A stretch of DNA of 64,000 nucleotides, from NCBI GenBank assembly GCA_963781725.1, contig CAWAGV010000002.1, positions 1,488,001 through 1,552,000 of the forward strand. The letters are read 5' to 3'. Below are positions 42,266-50,944 of the stretch, piece by piece; the first letter of the stretch is position 1; the number at the start of each line of letters is the position of its first letter. Below the pieces are notes generated by a model. The model had not been told where the DNA came from and made no database searches. It was given only the letters and a program-made list of their open reading frames with translations. This DNA is from BOG-931 sp963781725 (GTDB lineage: Bacteria > Pseudomonadota > Alphaproteobacteria > Rhizobiales > Xanthobacteraceae). The position numbers and the translations under genes were made by a program.

Positions 42266-43603
42266 ATGGATGTTTTGATGCCGCAACTCGGCGAGACGGT
42301 CGCCGAGGGCAAAATCACGAAATGGTTCAAGTCGGCCGGCGACGCCGTGAAGCCGGGCGATAATCTGTTCGAGATCGAGACCGACAAGGTTTCGATGGAA
42401 GTGCCGTCGACCACGGCGGGGACTCTGACCGACATTCGCTTCCAGGTCGGCGAGGTGGCGAAGGTCGGCGCGGTGGTCGCGGTTATCGCCAATGGATCGG
42501 GTGTGGCGACAGCCGTCGCCGCCACGCCATCTTCGCCCGCTCCACCAGCCTCTCGACCGCTGCCCGCGGCACCTCCCCCGCTCATTCCCGCGGAAGCGGG
42601 AATCCAGTCGCTGGGTCCCCGCGTTCGCGGGGACGAACGGAGCAAACTGCCGCTCGATCCGTTCTTTGAGGTGCGGACGCCGGAACGCAACTTCGGCCCG
42701 GCGCGCTTGCCCGGCGGCACCTTTGTGACGCCGCTGGCCCGGCGCCTCGCCGCCGAAGCCGGTATCGATCTGTCGCGCACCACGGGCTCCGGCCCGCACG
42801 GCCGCATTGTCGCCCGCGACGTCGAAAGTGCACCGCGCTCGCCGGCCGGCGCGGCCGCGCCGGGCGCCGCCGAGATCAAGGCGCTCTATGCCGAAGGCAG
42901 CTACGAGGAGATACCGCTCGACGGCATGCGCCGCACCATCGCGGCGCGGCTGACCCAGGCGATCCAGACCATCCCGCATTTCTATCTGACGGCCGATATC
43001 GCCATCGACCGGCTGATCGGGCTGCGCGAGGAGGCCAATGCCAGCGCACCGAAGGACAAGGACGACAATCCCGCGTTCAAGCTTTCCCTGAACGATTTCG
43101 TCATCCGTGCGCTGGCGGTCGCCTTGCAGCGCGTGCCCGAGGCAAACGCGGTGTGGGCCGGCGACCGCATCCTGCGCTTCAAGCATTCCGATATCGGCGT
43201 TGCGGTCGCGCTCGACGGCGGACTGATCACCCCGGTGCTGCGCGCGGCCGAAACCAAATCGGTCAGCGCCATCTCCGCTGAAATGAAAGACCTGTCGGCG
43301 CGCGCCCGCGACAAGAAGCTCAAGCCTTCGGACTATCAGGGCGGGACGTCGGCGATCTCCAATCTCGGCATGTACGGCGTGCGCGAATTTACCGCGATCA
43401 TCAATCCGCCACACGCCACCATCCTGGCGGTCGGCGCGGCACGACGGCAGGCCGTCGAGAAGGACGATGGCGGCGTTGCCTTCGCAAGCTTCCTCACCGT
43501 CACGCTGTCGTGCGATCACCGTGTGCTTGACGGCGCGGTTGGCGCGCAGCTTCTCGCCGCGATCAAGGATTATCTGCAATCGCCGGTCACCATGCTTGTT
43601 TGA
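42266..43603 (+). CDS. Dihydrolipoamide acyltransferase (E2) of the oxoacid dehydrogenase
   Basis: A 445-residue E2. The N-terminal lipoyl domain has the lipoylated K41 in ETDKVSMEVPS. An Ala/Pro linker runs to about residue 105, and residues 106-125 are encoded by a REP palindrome. The peripheral subunit-binding domain (VTPLARRLAAEAGIDLSRTT, about 155-190) precedes the catalytic domain with H418 and D422 in SCDHRVLDG. It transfers the acyl group from E1 to CoA. The E3 gene is absent, so a shared dihydrolipoamide dehydrogenase from elsewhere is expected. Confidence 0.92.
   Translation: MDVLMPQLGETVAEGKITKWFKSAGDAVKPGDNLFEIETDKVSMEVPSTTAGTLTDIRFQVGEVAKVGAVVAVIANGSGVATAVAATPSSPAPPASRPLPAAPPPLIPAEAGIQSLGPRVRGDERSKLPLDPFFEVRTPERNFGPARLPGGTFVTPLARRLAAEAGIDLSRTTGSGPHGRIVARDVESAPRSPAGAAAPGAAEIKALYAEGSYEEIPLDGMRRTIAARLTQAIQTIPHFYLTADIAIDRLIGLREEANASAPKDKDDNPAFKLSLNDFVIRALAVALQRVPEANAVWAGDRILRFKHSDIGVAVALDGGLITPVLRAAETKSVSAISAEMKDLSARARDKKLKPSDYQGGTSAISNLGMYGVREFTAIINPPHATILAVGAARRQAVEKDDGGVAFASFLTVTLSCDHRVLDGAVGAQLLAAIKDYLQSPVTMLV
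42581..42636. repeat. REP-type palindromic element inside the E2 coding sequence
   Basis: Two hairpins: ATTCCCGC/GCGGGAAT (42584-42603, loop GGAA) and GTCCCCGCG/CGCGGGGAC (42615-42634, TT between arms). This is the REP unit usually seen between genes. Here it lies in frame and is translated as LIPAEAGIQ then SLGPRVRGDER. Confidence 0.82.
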
Positions 43604-43617
43604 AGAAGGGATGAATC

Positions 43618-44595
43618 ATGTCCGGCAAGCGTGAAGTGGTGTTGGTCGGTCCGCTCAAGCCCGTTGTCGTCAAAGGGCTCGACGCCATCTGCACCGTGCA
43701 CAAGGCCGCCGAAGCGAAAGACCACGACGCATTCTTCAAGGTGCATTCCGGTGTGCGCGCCGTCGCTTGCAGCGACACCGCTTACCGGATCCCGGGCACG
43801 CTGATGGCGCACTTTCCGGGGCTCGAGCTGGTGTCGAGTTTCGGCGTCGGCTACGACCACATGGACGTCAAATACGCCGCCGCACACAACGTCGTCCTGA
43901 CCAACACGCCGAATGTGCTGACCGAAGAGGTCGCCGATACCGCGCTCGGGTTGCTGCTCTGCACGGTGCGCGAGCTGCCGCAGGCGGAGCGTTACGTGCG
44001 GGCCGGCAAATGGAAAGAGCGCGGTTATCCCCTCACCAGGGCTACGCTGCGCAACCGCACCGTCGGTATAGTCGGCATGGGCTCGATCGGCCAGGCCATC
44101 GCGCGACGGCTCGAGGCCTTCCGCGTGCCGGTGGTGTATCACACCCGCAAGCCACGCCGCGAAGTCAGTTATTTGTATTATCCGAATCTCATCGAGATGG
44201 CCCGCGCCGTCGACATCCTGATGGTCATCGTCCCGGGCGGTCCCGGAACGGCCAACATGATCAACGCCGAAGTGCTCGATGCGCTTGGCCCCGACGGTAT
44301 CCTGATCAACATGGCGCGCGGCTCGGTGGTCGATGAGCCGGCGCTGATCAGGGCGCTGCGGGACAATCGCATCATGGCGGCCGGCCTCGACGTCTTCGCC
44401 AAAGAGCCCGACGTTCCGGCGGAACTGATCGCCATGGACAACGTGGTGCTGTTCCCGCACCTCGGCTCGGCATCAGTTCATACCCGCGAGAAAATGGACC
44501 AGCTTGTCGTCGACAACATCGCCGCCTGGGCGGCGGGCAAGCCGCCACTGACGCCGGTTGCCGAAACGCCGTTCAAATCCTGGTCCCAAGGCTGA
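43618..44595 (+). CDS. D-isomer-specific 2-hydroxyacid dehydrogenase
   Basis: A 325-residue protein with the D-2-hydroxyacid dehydrogenase fold. NAD binding is in VGIVGMGSIGQAIARRLEAF. The catalytic triad positions are seen as NMARGSVVDE (Arg), GLDVFAKEPDVP (Glu) and LFPHLGSAS (His). It would reduce glyoxylate/hydroxypyruvate or oxidise a D-2-hydroxyacid. It is 14 bases after the E2 gene, with AAGGGA upstream. It may supply or consume the oxoacid used by the dehydrogenase complex (inference). Confidence 0.9.
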   Translation: MSGKREVVLVGPLKPVVVKGLDAICTVHKAAEAKDHDAFFKVHSGVRAVACSDTAYRIPGTLMAHFPGLELVSSFGVGYDHMDVKYAAAHNVVLTNTPNVLTEEVADTALGLLLCTVRELPQAERYVRAGKWKERGYPLTRATLRNRTVGIVGMGSIGQAIARRLEAFRVPVVYHTRKPRREVSYLYYPNLIEMARAVDILMVIVPGGPGTANMINAEVLDALGPDGILINMARGSVVDEPALIRALRDNRIMAAGLDVFAKEPDVPAELIAMDNVVLFPHLGSASVHTREKMDQLVVDNIAAWAAGKPPLTPVAETPFKSWSQG

Positions 44596-44731
44596 ACAAC
44601 GACTAAACCAACGGCTGAACGCACCGTTGCGCCTTGCATTCGTGCTATGCCGGCGCCATGCCGGCACGCGCATGACGGCCCGTCGGCAGCGTGGTAATTT
44701 CCGGGCGGTAGCGAAAGCGGGCAGTTCCGGC

Positions 44732-45481
44732 ATGCGGCGTGGCGTCATCATCGGTGTGGCACTTGCGGCGGGCATCTGCGGCGCAGCGATCGCGCAGGAC
44801 CAGAAGGTCACCGTGCCGCCAGTCGCAGCGCCGCAGTCCCAAGGCGATCAGCAGAACCAGGCGACAGACCCGGTCGCCGGCATGGTCGGCGCCTGGGAGC
44901 TCTCCAACGCCGATCACGACAAGGTCTGCAAACTCAACTTCCGCGACGACGCCGCGCCGGGCGGCTACCGGCTCGACATCGACAAGAACTGCGCCAATGT
45001 TTTTCCCTCGACCAAGGACATCGTCGCCTGGGCGATCGATAATTTCGGCGGCCTTCGCCTGGTTAACGCCGGCGGCGAAGCCGTGATCGAACTGTCCCAG
45101 GTCGAAGGCGGCATGTTCGACGGCTTCAAGCCGGAGGAAGGCCGCTACGTGCTGCAGGCTGCGGCTGCAATACATACCCGTTCGGCCGAGGACATTACCG
45201 GCGACTGGGCGATCGAGCGCGGCGCCGGCAAGCCGATCTGCCTGCTGAACCTGGCCGACACCCCCGCCCCGACCGGCGGCGATTACCTTGCGCTCAAGCT
45301 CAAGCCCGGCTGCGACGCACTGATCACCCGGTTCGGCCCCACCGCATGGCGCATGGACAACGGCGACCTGGTGTTGTCGGCGGCGCGCGGACAATCATGG
45401 CGTTTCGAAGAGAATGACCTTAATAACTGGCAGCGCGTGCCGGGGGCTCCCGATCCGGTGCTGCTCGTGCGGCAACAGTGA
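44732..45481 (+). CDS. Exported AprI/Inh-type metalloprotease inhibitor-like protein with two domains
   Basis: A 249-residue protein with a signal peptide (GVIIGVALAAGICGAAIA). Two domains resemble the alkaline proteinase inhibitor AprI/Inh family. In the first, MVGAWELSNADHDKVCKLNF with CANVFP forms the usual C...C pair (about 55-145). In the second, DITGDWAIERGAGKPICLLN with PGCDALI repeats it (about 155-245). Inh proteins protect the periplasm from the cell's own metalloproteases. No protease gene is adjacent. The start is uncertain; upstream in-frame ATGs exist at 44558 and 44672. Confidence 0.72.
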   Translation: MRRGVIIGVALAAGICGAAIAQDQKVTVPPVAAPQSQGDQQNQATDPVAGMVGAWELSNADHDKVCKLNFRDDAAPGGYRLDIDKNCANVFPSTKDIVAWAIDNFGGLRLVNAGGEAVIELSQVEGGMFDGFKPEEGRYVLQAAAAIHTRSAEDITGDWAIERGAGKPICLLNLADTPAPTGGDYLALKLKPGCDALITRFGPTAWRMDNGDLVLSAARGQSWRFEENDLNNWQRVPGAPDPVLLVRQQ

Positions 45482-45485
45482 AATT

Positions 45486-45558
45486 GTCATTGCGAGCGCA
45501 GCGAAGCAGACCGGCGCAAAATACTGGATTGCTTCGTCGCTTCTCTCCTCGCAATGAC
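45486..45558. repeat. REP-type palindrome
   Basis: The outer arms GTCATTGCGAG (45486-45496) and CTCGCAATGAC (45548-45558) match perfectly, with inner GAAGCA and TGCTTC also complementary. It is the classical intergenic repeat of this bacterial group. It lies just before the monooxygenase gene and may act as a partial terminator for the preceding gene. Confidence 0.78.
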
Positions 45559-45569
45559 TGGAGGCGGAA

Positions 45570-47180
45570 TTGAGTAAACGGCATCAGGTCATCATTGTCG
45601 GCGGCGGTCCGGTCGGCGTCGCACTTGCGGTGGAACTCGGATTGCGCGGTATCGACTGTGCGCTGATCGAGCGCCGGCTTGAGCCGCAGCTCATTCCCAA
45701 GGGCCAGAACCTGACGCAGCGCTCGATGGAGCATCTGCATTCCTGGGGCGTTGCCGATCAGGTGCGCGCGATCCGCCTGCTACCGCCGGAATTTCCGATG
45801 AGCGGCATCGTCTCGTATCGCAACCTGAACGACGAATACTGGTACGCGCCGCCGCTGCGCGAGATCGTCAATTCCTATTATTTCGAGACCAACGAACGGT
45901 TGCCGCAATATCTGGTCGAGAGCGTTTTGCGCAAGCGCATGGCGCAGCTCGGCAATGTCGAAGCGCGGTTCGGCTGGGCCGCCGAGACCGTCACGCAGGA
46001 CAACAGCGGCGTGCGCGTCACCGTCAGCAAGGACGGCGTGCAGGAAACCCTGGAAGCCGACTATGTCGTCGGTTGCGACGGCAGTCATTCCACGATCCGC
46101 AACCAGATCGGCATCGCGCGCAGCGGCGCCGACTTCGATCAGATCATGGTGCTGGCGCTGTTCCGCTCCAAGGAACTGCATGAAAAGCTCAAACGCTTTC
46201 CGCCGCGCTCGACCTATCGCGTGTTGCACCCGGACCTGAAGGGTTACTGGCAGTTCTTCGGCCGGGTCGACGTCGGCGAACGCTGGTTCTTCCATTCGCC
46301 GGTGCCGGCCAATACCACGCGCGACAATTACGACTTCCACGGTCTGCTGGAGAAATCCGCCGGCTTCCCGTTCGCCGCCGATTTCGACTATGTCGGCTTC
46401 TGGGATTTGCGCATTGCCGTCGCCGAAACCTATCAGGTCGGGCGCGTCTTCATCGCCGGCGACGCCGCACACTCGCATCCGCCCTATGGCGGCTACGGCC
46501 TCAACAACGGCCTCGACGACGTCGCCAATCTCAGCTGGAAACTCGCCGCGACGCTCAAGGGATGGGGCGGCGACGCGCTGCTCGCCAGCTATACCGAGGA
46601 GCGGCGGCCGATCTTCAAGGAGACCGGCGAAAATTTCATCGAAGCCGGCATCAAACGGGATGCCGCGTTTCTGGCGCGCTACAATCCGGACAAGGACCGC
46701 GCCGAGTTCGAGCGTGCCTGGAAGGATCATGCCGGCGCCGCCGCCCCGCGCGTCATGACCTACGAGCCGCATTACGAAGGATCGCCGATCGTGTTCGGTC
46801 CGGCCGGGGCGAAGTCGAGCGCCAGCGGCTCGCACACTTTCAAGGCCCGCGCCGGCCATCACCTGCCGCCGCAGCTGTTGTCCTCCGGGCGCAACGTGTT
46901 CGAGGAGCTCGGCGCCGGTTTTACGCTGTTGGCGTTCGACGCCGATGCCACGTCGGTGCAAGCTTTCGAAGCCGCGGCAAAATCCGCCGGCGCACCGCTG
47001 AAAGTCGTGCGCGACAGCTATCGCGACGGCCGCGAGGCTTACGAGACCAGAATGATTTTGGTGCGCCCGGACCGCTACGTCGCCTGGATCGGCAATACCG
47101 CGCCGAGCGACACCGCCGCGTTGCTCGGCAAAGCCGTCGGCCGCACCAAGTTGCCTGCCGACCTTCCGGTCGCAGGCTGA
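45570..47180 (+). CDS. FAD-dependent aromatic monooxygenase (3-(3-hydroxyphenyl)propionate hydroxylase-like)
   Basis: A 536-residue class A flavin monooxygenase starting with TTG, preceded by GGAGG at 45561. VIIVGGGPVGVALAVELGLR binds FAD, VGCDGSHSTIRNQIG is the DG motif, and GDAAHSHPPYGGYGLNNGLD binds ribityl phosphate. A C-terminal thioredoxin-like domain follows (about 430-536), as in phenol and MhpA-type hydroxylases. It hydroxylates a phenolic ring using NAD(P)H. No ring-cleavage dioxygenase is adjacent. Confidence 0.88.
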   Translation: MSKRHQVIIVGGGPVGVALAVELGLRGIDCALIERRLEPQLIPKGQNLTQRSMEHLHSWGVADQVRAIRLLPPEFPMSGIVSYRNLNDEYWYAPPLREIVNSYYFETNERLPQYLVESVLRKRMAQLGNVEARFGWAAETVTQDNSGVRVTVSKDGVQETLEADYVVGCDGSHSTIRNQIGIARSGADFDQIMVLALFRSKELHEKLKRFPPRSTYRVLHPDLKGYWQFFGRVDVGERWFFHSPVPANTTRDNYDFHGLLEKSAGFPFAADFDYVGFWDLRIAVAETYQVGRVFIAGDAAHSHPPYGGYGLNNGLDDVANLSWKLAATLKGWGGDALLASYTEERRPIFKETGENFIEAGIKRDAAFLARYNPDKDRAEFERAWKDHAGAAAPRVMTYEPHYEGSPIVFGPAGAKSSASGSHTFKARAGHHLPPQLLSSGRNVFEELGAGFTLLAFDADATSVQAFEAAAKSAGAPLKVVRDSYRDGREAYETRMILVRPDRYVAWIGNTAPSDTAALLGKAVGRTKLPADLPVAG

Positions 47181-47186
47181 TACGGC

Positions 47187-47813
47187 TTACAGCGACCTGA
47201 TCTGCAGCTTGCGGAATTTGACGACACCGCTCTCGTCGGTCAGGCCCTTGGCGTGCTGAAGCGCAATGCGGCCCTTGGCGAATTTATCCGACTTGGCGCC
47301 ATCGACCGTCTTCTGCCCATTGAGCACCACCGTAAACGTGTCACCCTTGGCGGTGATCTCATAAAGGTTCCATTTGTCGGCGGCATGCGGCATCGGATCA
47401 ACCTTGGCGATGCCAGGTATTGCACCAGTACCGCCGCTGGGATCGGGGCGCATGTCCCAGATGTTCACCTCATAGGCGGTTTTGCTGCTCACATCGCTCG
47501 GATCGGTACAGCGGATGAATACGCCGCTGTTGGTCTTGGCCTCGATCCAGAATTCGGCGCGCAGGCTGAAATCGCCGTAGTCGGCCTTCGACACCATGAA
47601 GCCGTTGCCGTTATCGCAGACCAGCGCGCCGTCGGCGAGTTTCCAGTTCGCGGTGCCGATCGGGCTCCAGTTGTCGAGATTGGTGCCGTCGAACAGCGTG
47701 ACCCAGCCGGCATCGGCCTGCGCGGCCGCAGTATCGATCCGCGTCAGCGCCAGACCCGCGCCGCCAATCGAAAACAATCCCGCCTTGAGTACATCCCGGC
47801 GCTTCATGAGCAT
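47187..47813 (-). CDS. Exported DUF1080 (3-keto-disaccharide hydrolase-like) protein
   Basis: A 208-residue protein with a twin-arginine-type signal (KRRDVLKAGLFSIGGAGLAL). The mature part WVTLFDGTNLDNWSPIGTAN, with DYGDFSLRAEFWIEAKTNSG and NLYEITAKGDTFTVVLNGQK, matches DUF1080, a concanavalin-like fold. Members hydrolyse 3-keto-glycosides or bind sugars in the periplasm. ATG 47813 has GGGAG seven bases upstream, and a second ATG lies two codons later. It is convergent with the monooxygenase gene (6 bases). Confidence 0.82.
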   Translation of the reverse strand: MLMKRRDVLKAGLFSIGGAGLALTRIDTAAAQADAGWVTLFDGTNLDNWSPIGTANWKLADGALVCDNGNGFMVSKADYGDFSLRAEFWIEAKTNSGVFIRCTDPSDVSSKTAYEVNIWDMRPDPSGGTGAIPGIAKVDPMPHAADKWNLYEITAKGDTFTVVLNGQKTVDGAKSDKFAKGRIALQHAKGLTDESGVVKFRKLQIRSL

Positions 47814-48005
47814 TTTTTTCTCCCTTCTGAGCTTTTGTTTATTGCGCGCGCAAGCGCGGCCATGTCGCTCCCAGGTTAATTTTACCCATGTCGGGCGGGC
47901 CTGTCCCCTAGTCCAAACTGCGGTTTGTGACCCCCGGACAGGGGGCGCCCGCAAGGGAATTCTTTCCAAAAAGTTTAGATTTTCGTGGCTAGTATTTATA
48001 CCGTC

Positions 48006-48215
48006 ATGAGCGATACCGGACCGATGACAGCACAATGCCCCAAGTGCGGGGATCAGCTGATCTATGTCACCTCGGTGCCGCACCCCAAAGCTCCCGAAAT
48101 GCACCGGACCACCTTTGTCTGTTACCCGTGCAATCGGACCTGGAGCTACACGCTGTCTCCGGCGATGGCGGAGGCCTACAGCGCCGCATCCGAGCGGCTC
48201 GCCGCCCCGGCCTGA
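48006..48215 (+). CDS. Small zinc-ribbon protein
   Basis: A 69-residue protein. CPKCGDQLIYVTSVPH and FVCYPCNRTWSYTLS give two CxxC knuckles, a one-site zinc ribbon. Between them is a His-containing loop. The C-terminus is a short Ala-rich helix. Similar small proteins are frequent in Bradyrhizobium relatives, with no assigned role. A start 21 bases upstream (47985) is also in frame. Confidence 0.65.
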   Translation: MSDTGPMTAQCPKCGDQLIYVTSVPHPKAPEMHRTTFVCYPCNRTWSYTLSPAMAEAYSAASERLAAPA

Positions 48216-48309
48216 ACGGCGGCGCGTATCATTTCGCGTTTGACCCAAGGCAGACAACACCAGCGTCGTCTTGCTGTAATGCACAGCCGAGTTCGGCTTT
48301 GCTCTGCGT

Positions 48310-49452
48310 TCAACCAGGGCCACCGGTTTGTTTCGGTCCATTCGATCCCGGTTGCCGCCAAAACAAGGAATCCTGTTCGAAGCCGTCAGCCCTGAGCCGC
48401 GCCTGGTGCCAGTCGAGGTCCTGTTGGCGGACGAGCGCGCGGTACTGCAGCGGCGGGTGGCCGAAGCGCGCGCGGAATGCCCGGCTCAACTAACTCGTGC
48501 CGCCAAAACCGCAGCACGCGGCAATTTCCTTGAGCGAGTTTCCATCCTTCTTGTCTGCCAGCAAAAGCCGCAAGGCCTCATCGAGCCGACGCTTCAATAA
48601 CACCGCGCGAGTTCCACCTTCCGCCGCCAGCAGCCGGTAAAGCGAGGCGCGCGAGACGTGAGCCGCCTCGGCGATCTCGTCGGGTCCGAGATGCTCGTTC
48701 CCAAGATGCGCGTCGATGTAATCCAGCGCGCCCTTTCTTCGCGACTTCACGTGATCCGCCTCATCGCCCGCCAGCCTTGCGCGCGCGGAGGCGGTCGTCA
48801 GCGCCACAATGCCCTCGATCGCCGCCTCGGCTTCACTCACCGTCAGATCGTTGGCTTGCGCATAAAATTCCTGCATCGCGGCGCCGATCAGGCGTGCAGC
48901 GCCACTGCCGCGCGGAAAAACAAGACCGTGCGGCTCGAGTGCCAGCAGCGCCGCTGGTACGCTCTCGCGAGCAAGGATGACGATCAGATTCGCGTAGTCG
49001 GTCGTCACACTACGGAACGGCCGCGCATAGTCGACAATCTGGATGTCGCCCGCCTCGACCCGCCCTCGCCGACCGGACCAGTCATTGTCACAGGAGCCTT
49101 CGAGTTCGAGATAGATAAGCAGTTGGTCGGCGCGGCGCGCGACCATCGCGGGCCCTCGCGCCATAATGAACGCCGTACCCTGACTGCGCATCAGGATCGC
49201 GTTGGGCGCGTGGTAGGTCCTTGTGGAGAGCGTGAAGCGCGCTTCCTCCGATGGGTCCGGCAGCGAAAGCGTATAGATATGCGCGAAGGTATCGCGAAAC
49301 GCCTCCCAGAACCGCGGCCCAAATTCGCCTTGCGGATTGCTATCTAACCCTTGCAGCTTTGGCGGCGAGTCGCCATTGCCCTTCTCGCTTTCGCACGGCA
49401 CCGCGCGGATATCCGCCCGCGATCTTTCAGCACTTTTCGCAGCCACCGACAT
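48310..49452 (-). pseudogene. AraC-family regulator interrupted by an in-frame TAG
   Basis: The gene encodes an about 380-residue regulator with an AraC-binding-like sensory domain (GPRFWEAFRDTFAHIYTLSL; GDIQIVDYARPFRSV) and a C-terminal double helix-turn-helix. The first is LGPDEIAEAAHVSRASLYRL. The second begins SLKEIAACCGFGGTS and is cut by TAG at 48490-48492. Beyond it the same frame continues LSRAFRARFGHPPLQYRALV to a TGA at 48310. The amber replaces what is normally Gln or similar in the recognition helix. A C-to-T change of CAG would explain it. The start is ambiguous; 49452 (MSVAAKSAERS) is preferred over 49644. Confidence 0.85.
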
Positions 49453-49931
49453 TGCTTTCCAAAATCGGAATAATCTTACCAAAACAAACTCGCCGCCGCC
49501 ATTGAGATTCGCTGTAGCGATCAGAATGATCCCAACAATGAGGGGACGAGAGCCGAGGATAGACAAACTCCACCGTGGTCGGCGCCATTTATTACGCGCG
49601 GCTTCGTCCGTAGCCGAACTCCGCTGTTCGCGGTGAATTGACACTGGAGATCAATCTACTGACCCGGCGTCTCAACCTGTGCCGCGAGACAGATTTAGGC
49701 TTGAAATCGCGTGTCTTTTCTCTCTTATGGCCCCGCGAGCAAATTCGTCGTTCGACGCCACATGCTCCTTAATTAAAGTGCCACGGACCGTGATGAATGA
49801 CTAGCGTTCACCGCGAGCAGGTCTCGGTGGCCGCTTCAACGCAAATTCTATCTGATAGTAGCGCACAAGCACTGTCGTCCACGACGACTGCGCAGGTCGT
49901 TCGCATCCTTATTACCAAGCGTGGACTTGAC
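49453..49931. other. Intergenic region, no convincing gene
   Basis: About 480 bases between the AraC gene and the first of several small plus-strand genes, with lower GC and AT-rich patches (ATTAAAGTGCCACGG region near 49775). It should contain the divergent promoters. Open frames crossing it have no recognisable features. Confidence 0.3.
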
Positions 49932-50114
49932 ATGCCGATGAGAAATGAACTGGCGATGTCACGGCGATATTCCCCGCCAGCCAGCGCATCAGATTCTTTG
50001 TTAGTAGTTCTGACATTTTGTCTCGTCGGCCTGGTCGCATCGGTATATTTCACCACTCACAGCGCCGGGCTCGACCAACTGCCGCTGCTTATCATCGACT
50101 GTAATTTGGGCTGA
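49932..50114 (+). CDS. Small single-pass membrane protein, 60 residues
   Basis: The sequence MPMRNELAMSRRYSPPASAS is followed by a transmembrane helix (LLVVLTFCLVGLVASVYFT) and a short tail ending IIDCNLG. The start is uncertain because the frame is open to 49797. It lies 4 bases before the DUF1127 gene, supporting a shared transcript. No known family. Confidence 0.42.
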   Translation: MPMRNELAMSRRYSPPASASDSLLVVLTFCLVGLVASVYFTTHSAGLDQLPLLIIDCNLG

Positions 50115-50118
50115 TCGC

Positions 50119-50328
50119 ATGCTCGAAGCACTATCGCGGGCGAACGAGTGGCTGACGGTGAATAGTCCCTTCGCGGTAAAAATAATTGTCGAGACCATTC
50201 GCGAGTGGCGTCGTCGGGCTCATTCGCGGCGGAATCTGATGGCTCTCGACCCGCTCGGCTTGCGGGATTTGCGCCTGACGCGGGCCGATGCCTTGAGAGA
50301 GGCGAGCAAATCATTCTGGAAGGAATAG
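50119..50328 (+). CDS. DUF1127 domain small protein
   Basis: A 69-residue basic protein. REWRRRAHSRRNLMALDPLG, followed by LRDLRLTRADALREASKSFW, is the DUF1127 (YjiS-like) signature. In alphaproteobacteria such proteins have been tied to RNA turnover and phosphate or carbon control. The N-terminal 30 residues form a separate helix. The low spacing to the upstream small membrane protein suggests co-expression. Confidence 0.75.
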   Translation: MLEALSRANEWLTVNSPFAVKIIVETIREWRRRAHSRRNLMALDPLGLRDLRLTRADALREASKSFWKE

Positions 50329-50405
50329 CGCTGCCCATCCGCGAAATCGTCGACGCCTGCATCGAAACAAAATTTTCGAGACACGTTCCAGCCTGGAGGC
50401 TACCG

Positions 50406-50585
50406 ATGTCGCTCGCAACTAAGCTCTATGAGAAAGAGATCCACGGCGTGGAACGTATGCTTCAACGTCGATTGGCCGTCGTCCTTTGTTGCATCGCTCT
50501 CGCTCTCGCAGTCGCCTGCACGATCTTCACCCCAACGGCGATTGGAAACGTGGGCGACGATCAAACGCTTATGCTCGGTCTTTAG
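50406..50585 (+). CDS. Small membrane protein, 59 residues
   Basis: MSLATKLYEKEIHGVERMLQ is followed by a hydrophobic helix (LAVVLCCIALALAVACTIF) and a short polar tail. One transmembrane segment with a positive-inside N-terminus is predicted. The ribosome binding site is weak (CTGGAGG at 50393 is 8 bases before the ATG). No family recognised. Confidence 0.42.
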   Translation: MSLATKLYEKEIHGVERMLQRRLAVVLCCIALALAVACTIFTPTAIGNVGDDQTLMLGL

Positions 50586-50703
50586 TCGGCGCTTAGCGGC
50601 CACCAGAGGTCGCCAACGTCTGCTAACGGCACATTGGCATTAAGGTCGACTCCGGCGTGCCGGCTGCAAGGCGAGTTGGAGAAGGGGTGAAGGAGGCGCG
50701 GTG

Positions 50704-50862
50704 GTGGCGATCAGCTCGGCAGTTAATGTTGCGGTCCTTCTGGGAAACTGGAAATCGATCTTGGTAAGCGGCTTCGCTATTCTCGGCGCGCTTGGTACAT
50801 TTTTCGAGAAGCCCTTCGGATGGGCTATCAGACTAAAAGTGCTTTTTCGAGGAAAGCCGTAG
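50704..50862 (+). CDS. Small membrane protein, 52 residues, GTG start
   Basis: The frame opens at GTG 50704 (or GTG 50701) directly after a perfect AGGAGG at 50691. It reads VAISSAVNVAVLLGNWKSIL, then VSGFAILGALGTFFEKPFGW and a basic end (RLKVLFRGKP). The central hydrophobic stretch and clean SD support a real gene, but the family is unknown. Confidence 0.42.
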   Translation: MAISSAVNVAVLLGNWKSILVSGFAILGALGTFFEKPFGWAIRLKVLFRGKP

Positions 50863-50944
50863 CGGAGCCGACATTGCGGTCCGCAGCGCAGATGTCCGCT
50901 GTTCACTTGGCTTCCTTAGGACATTGAGCGCCCGTCGCCCCGGC

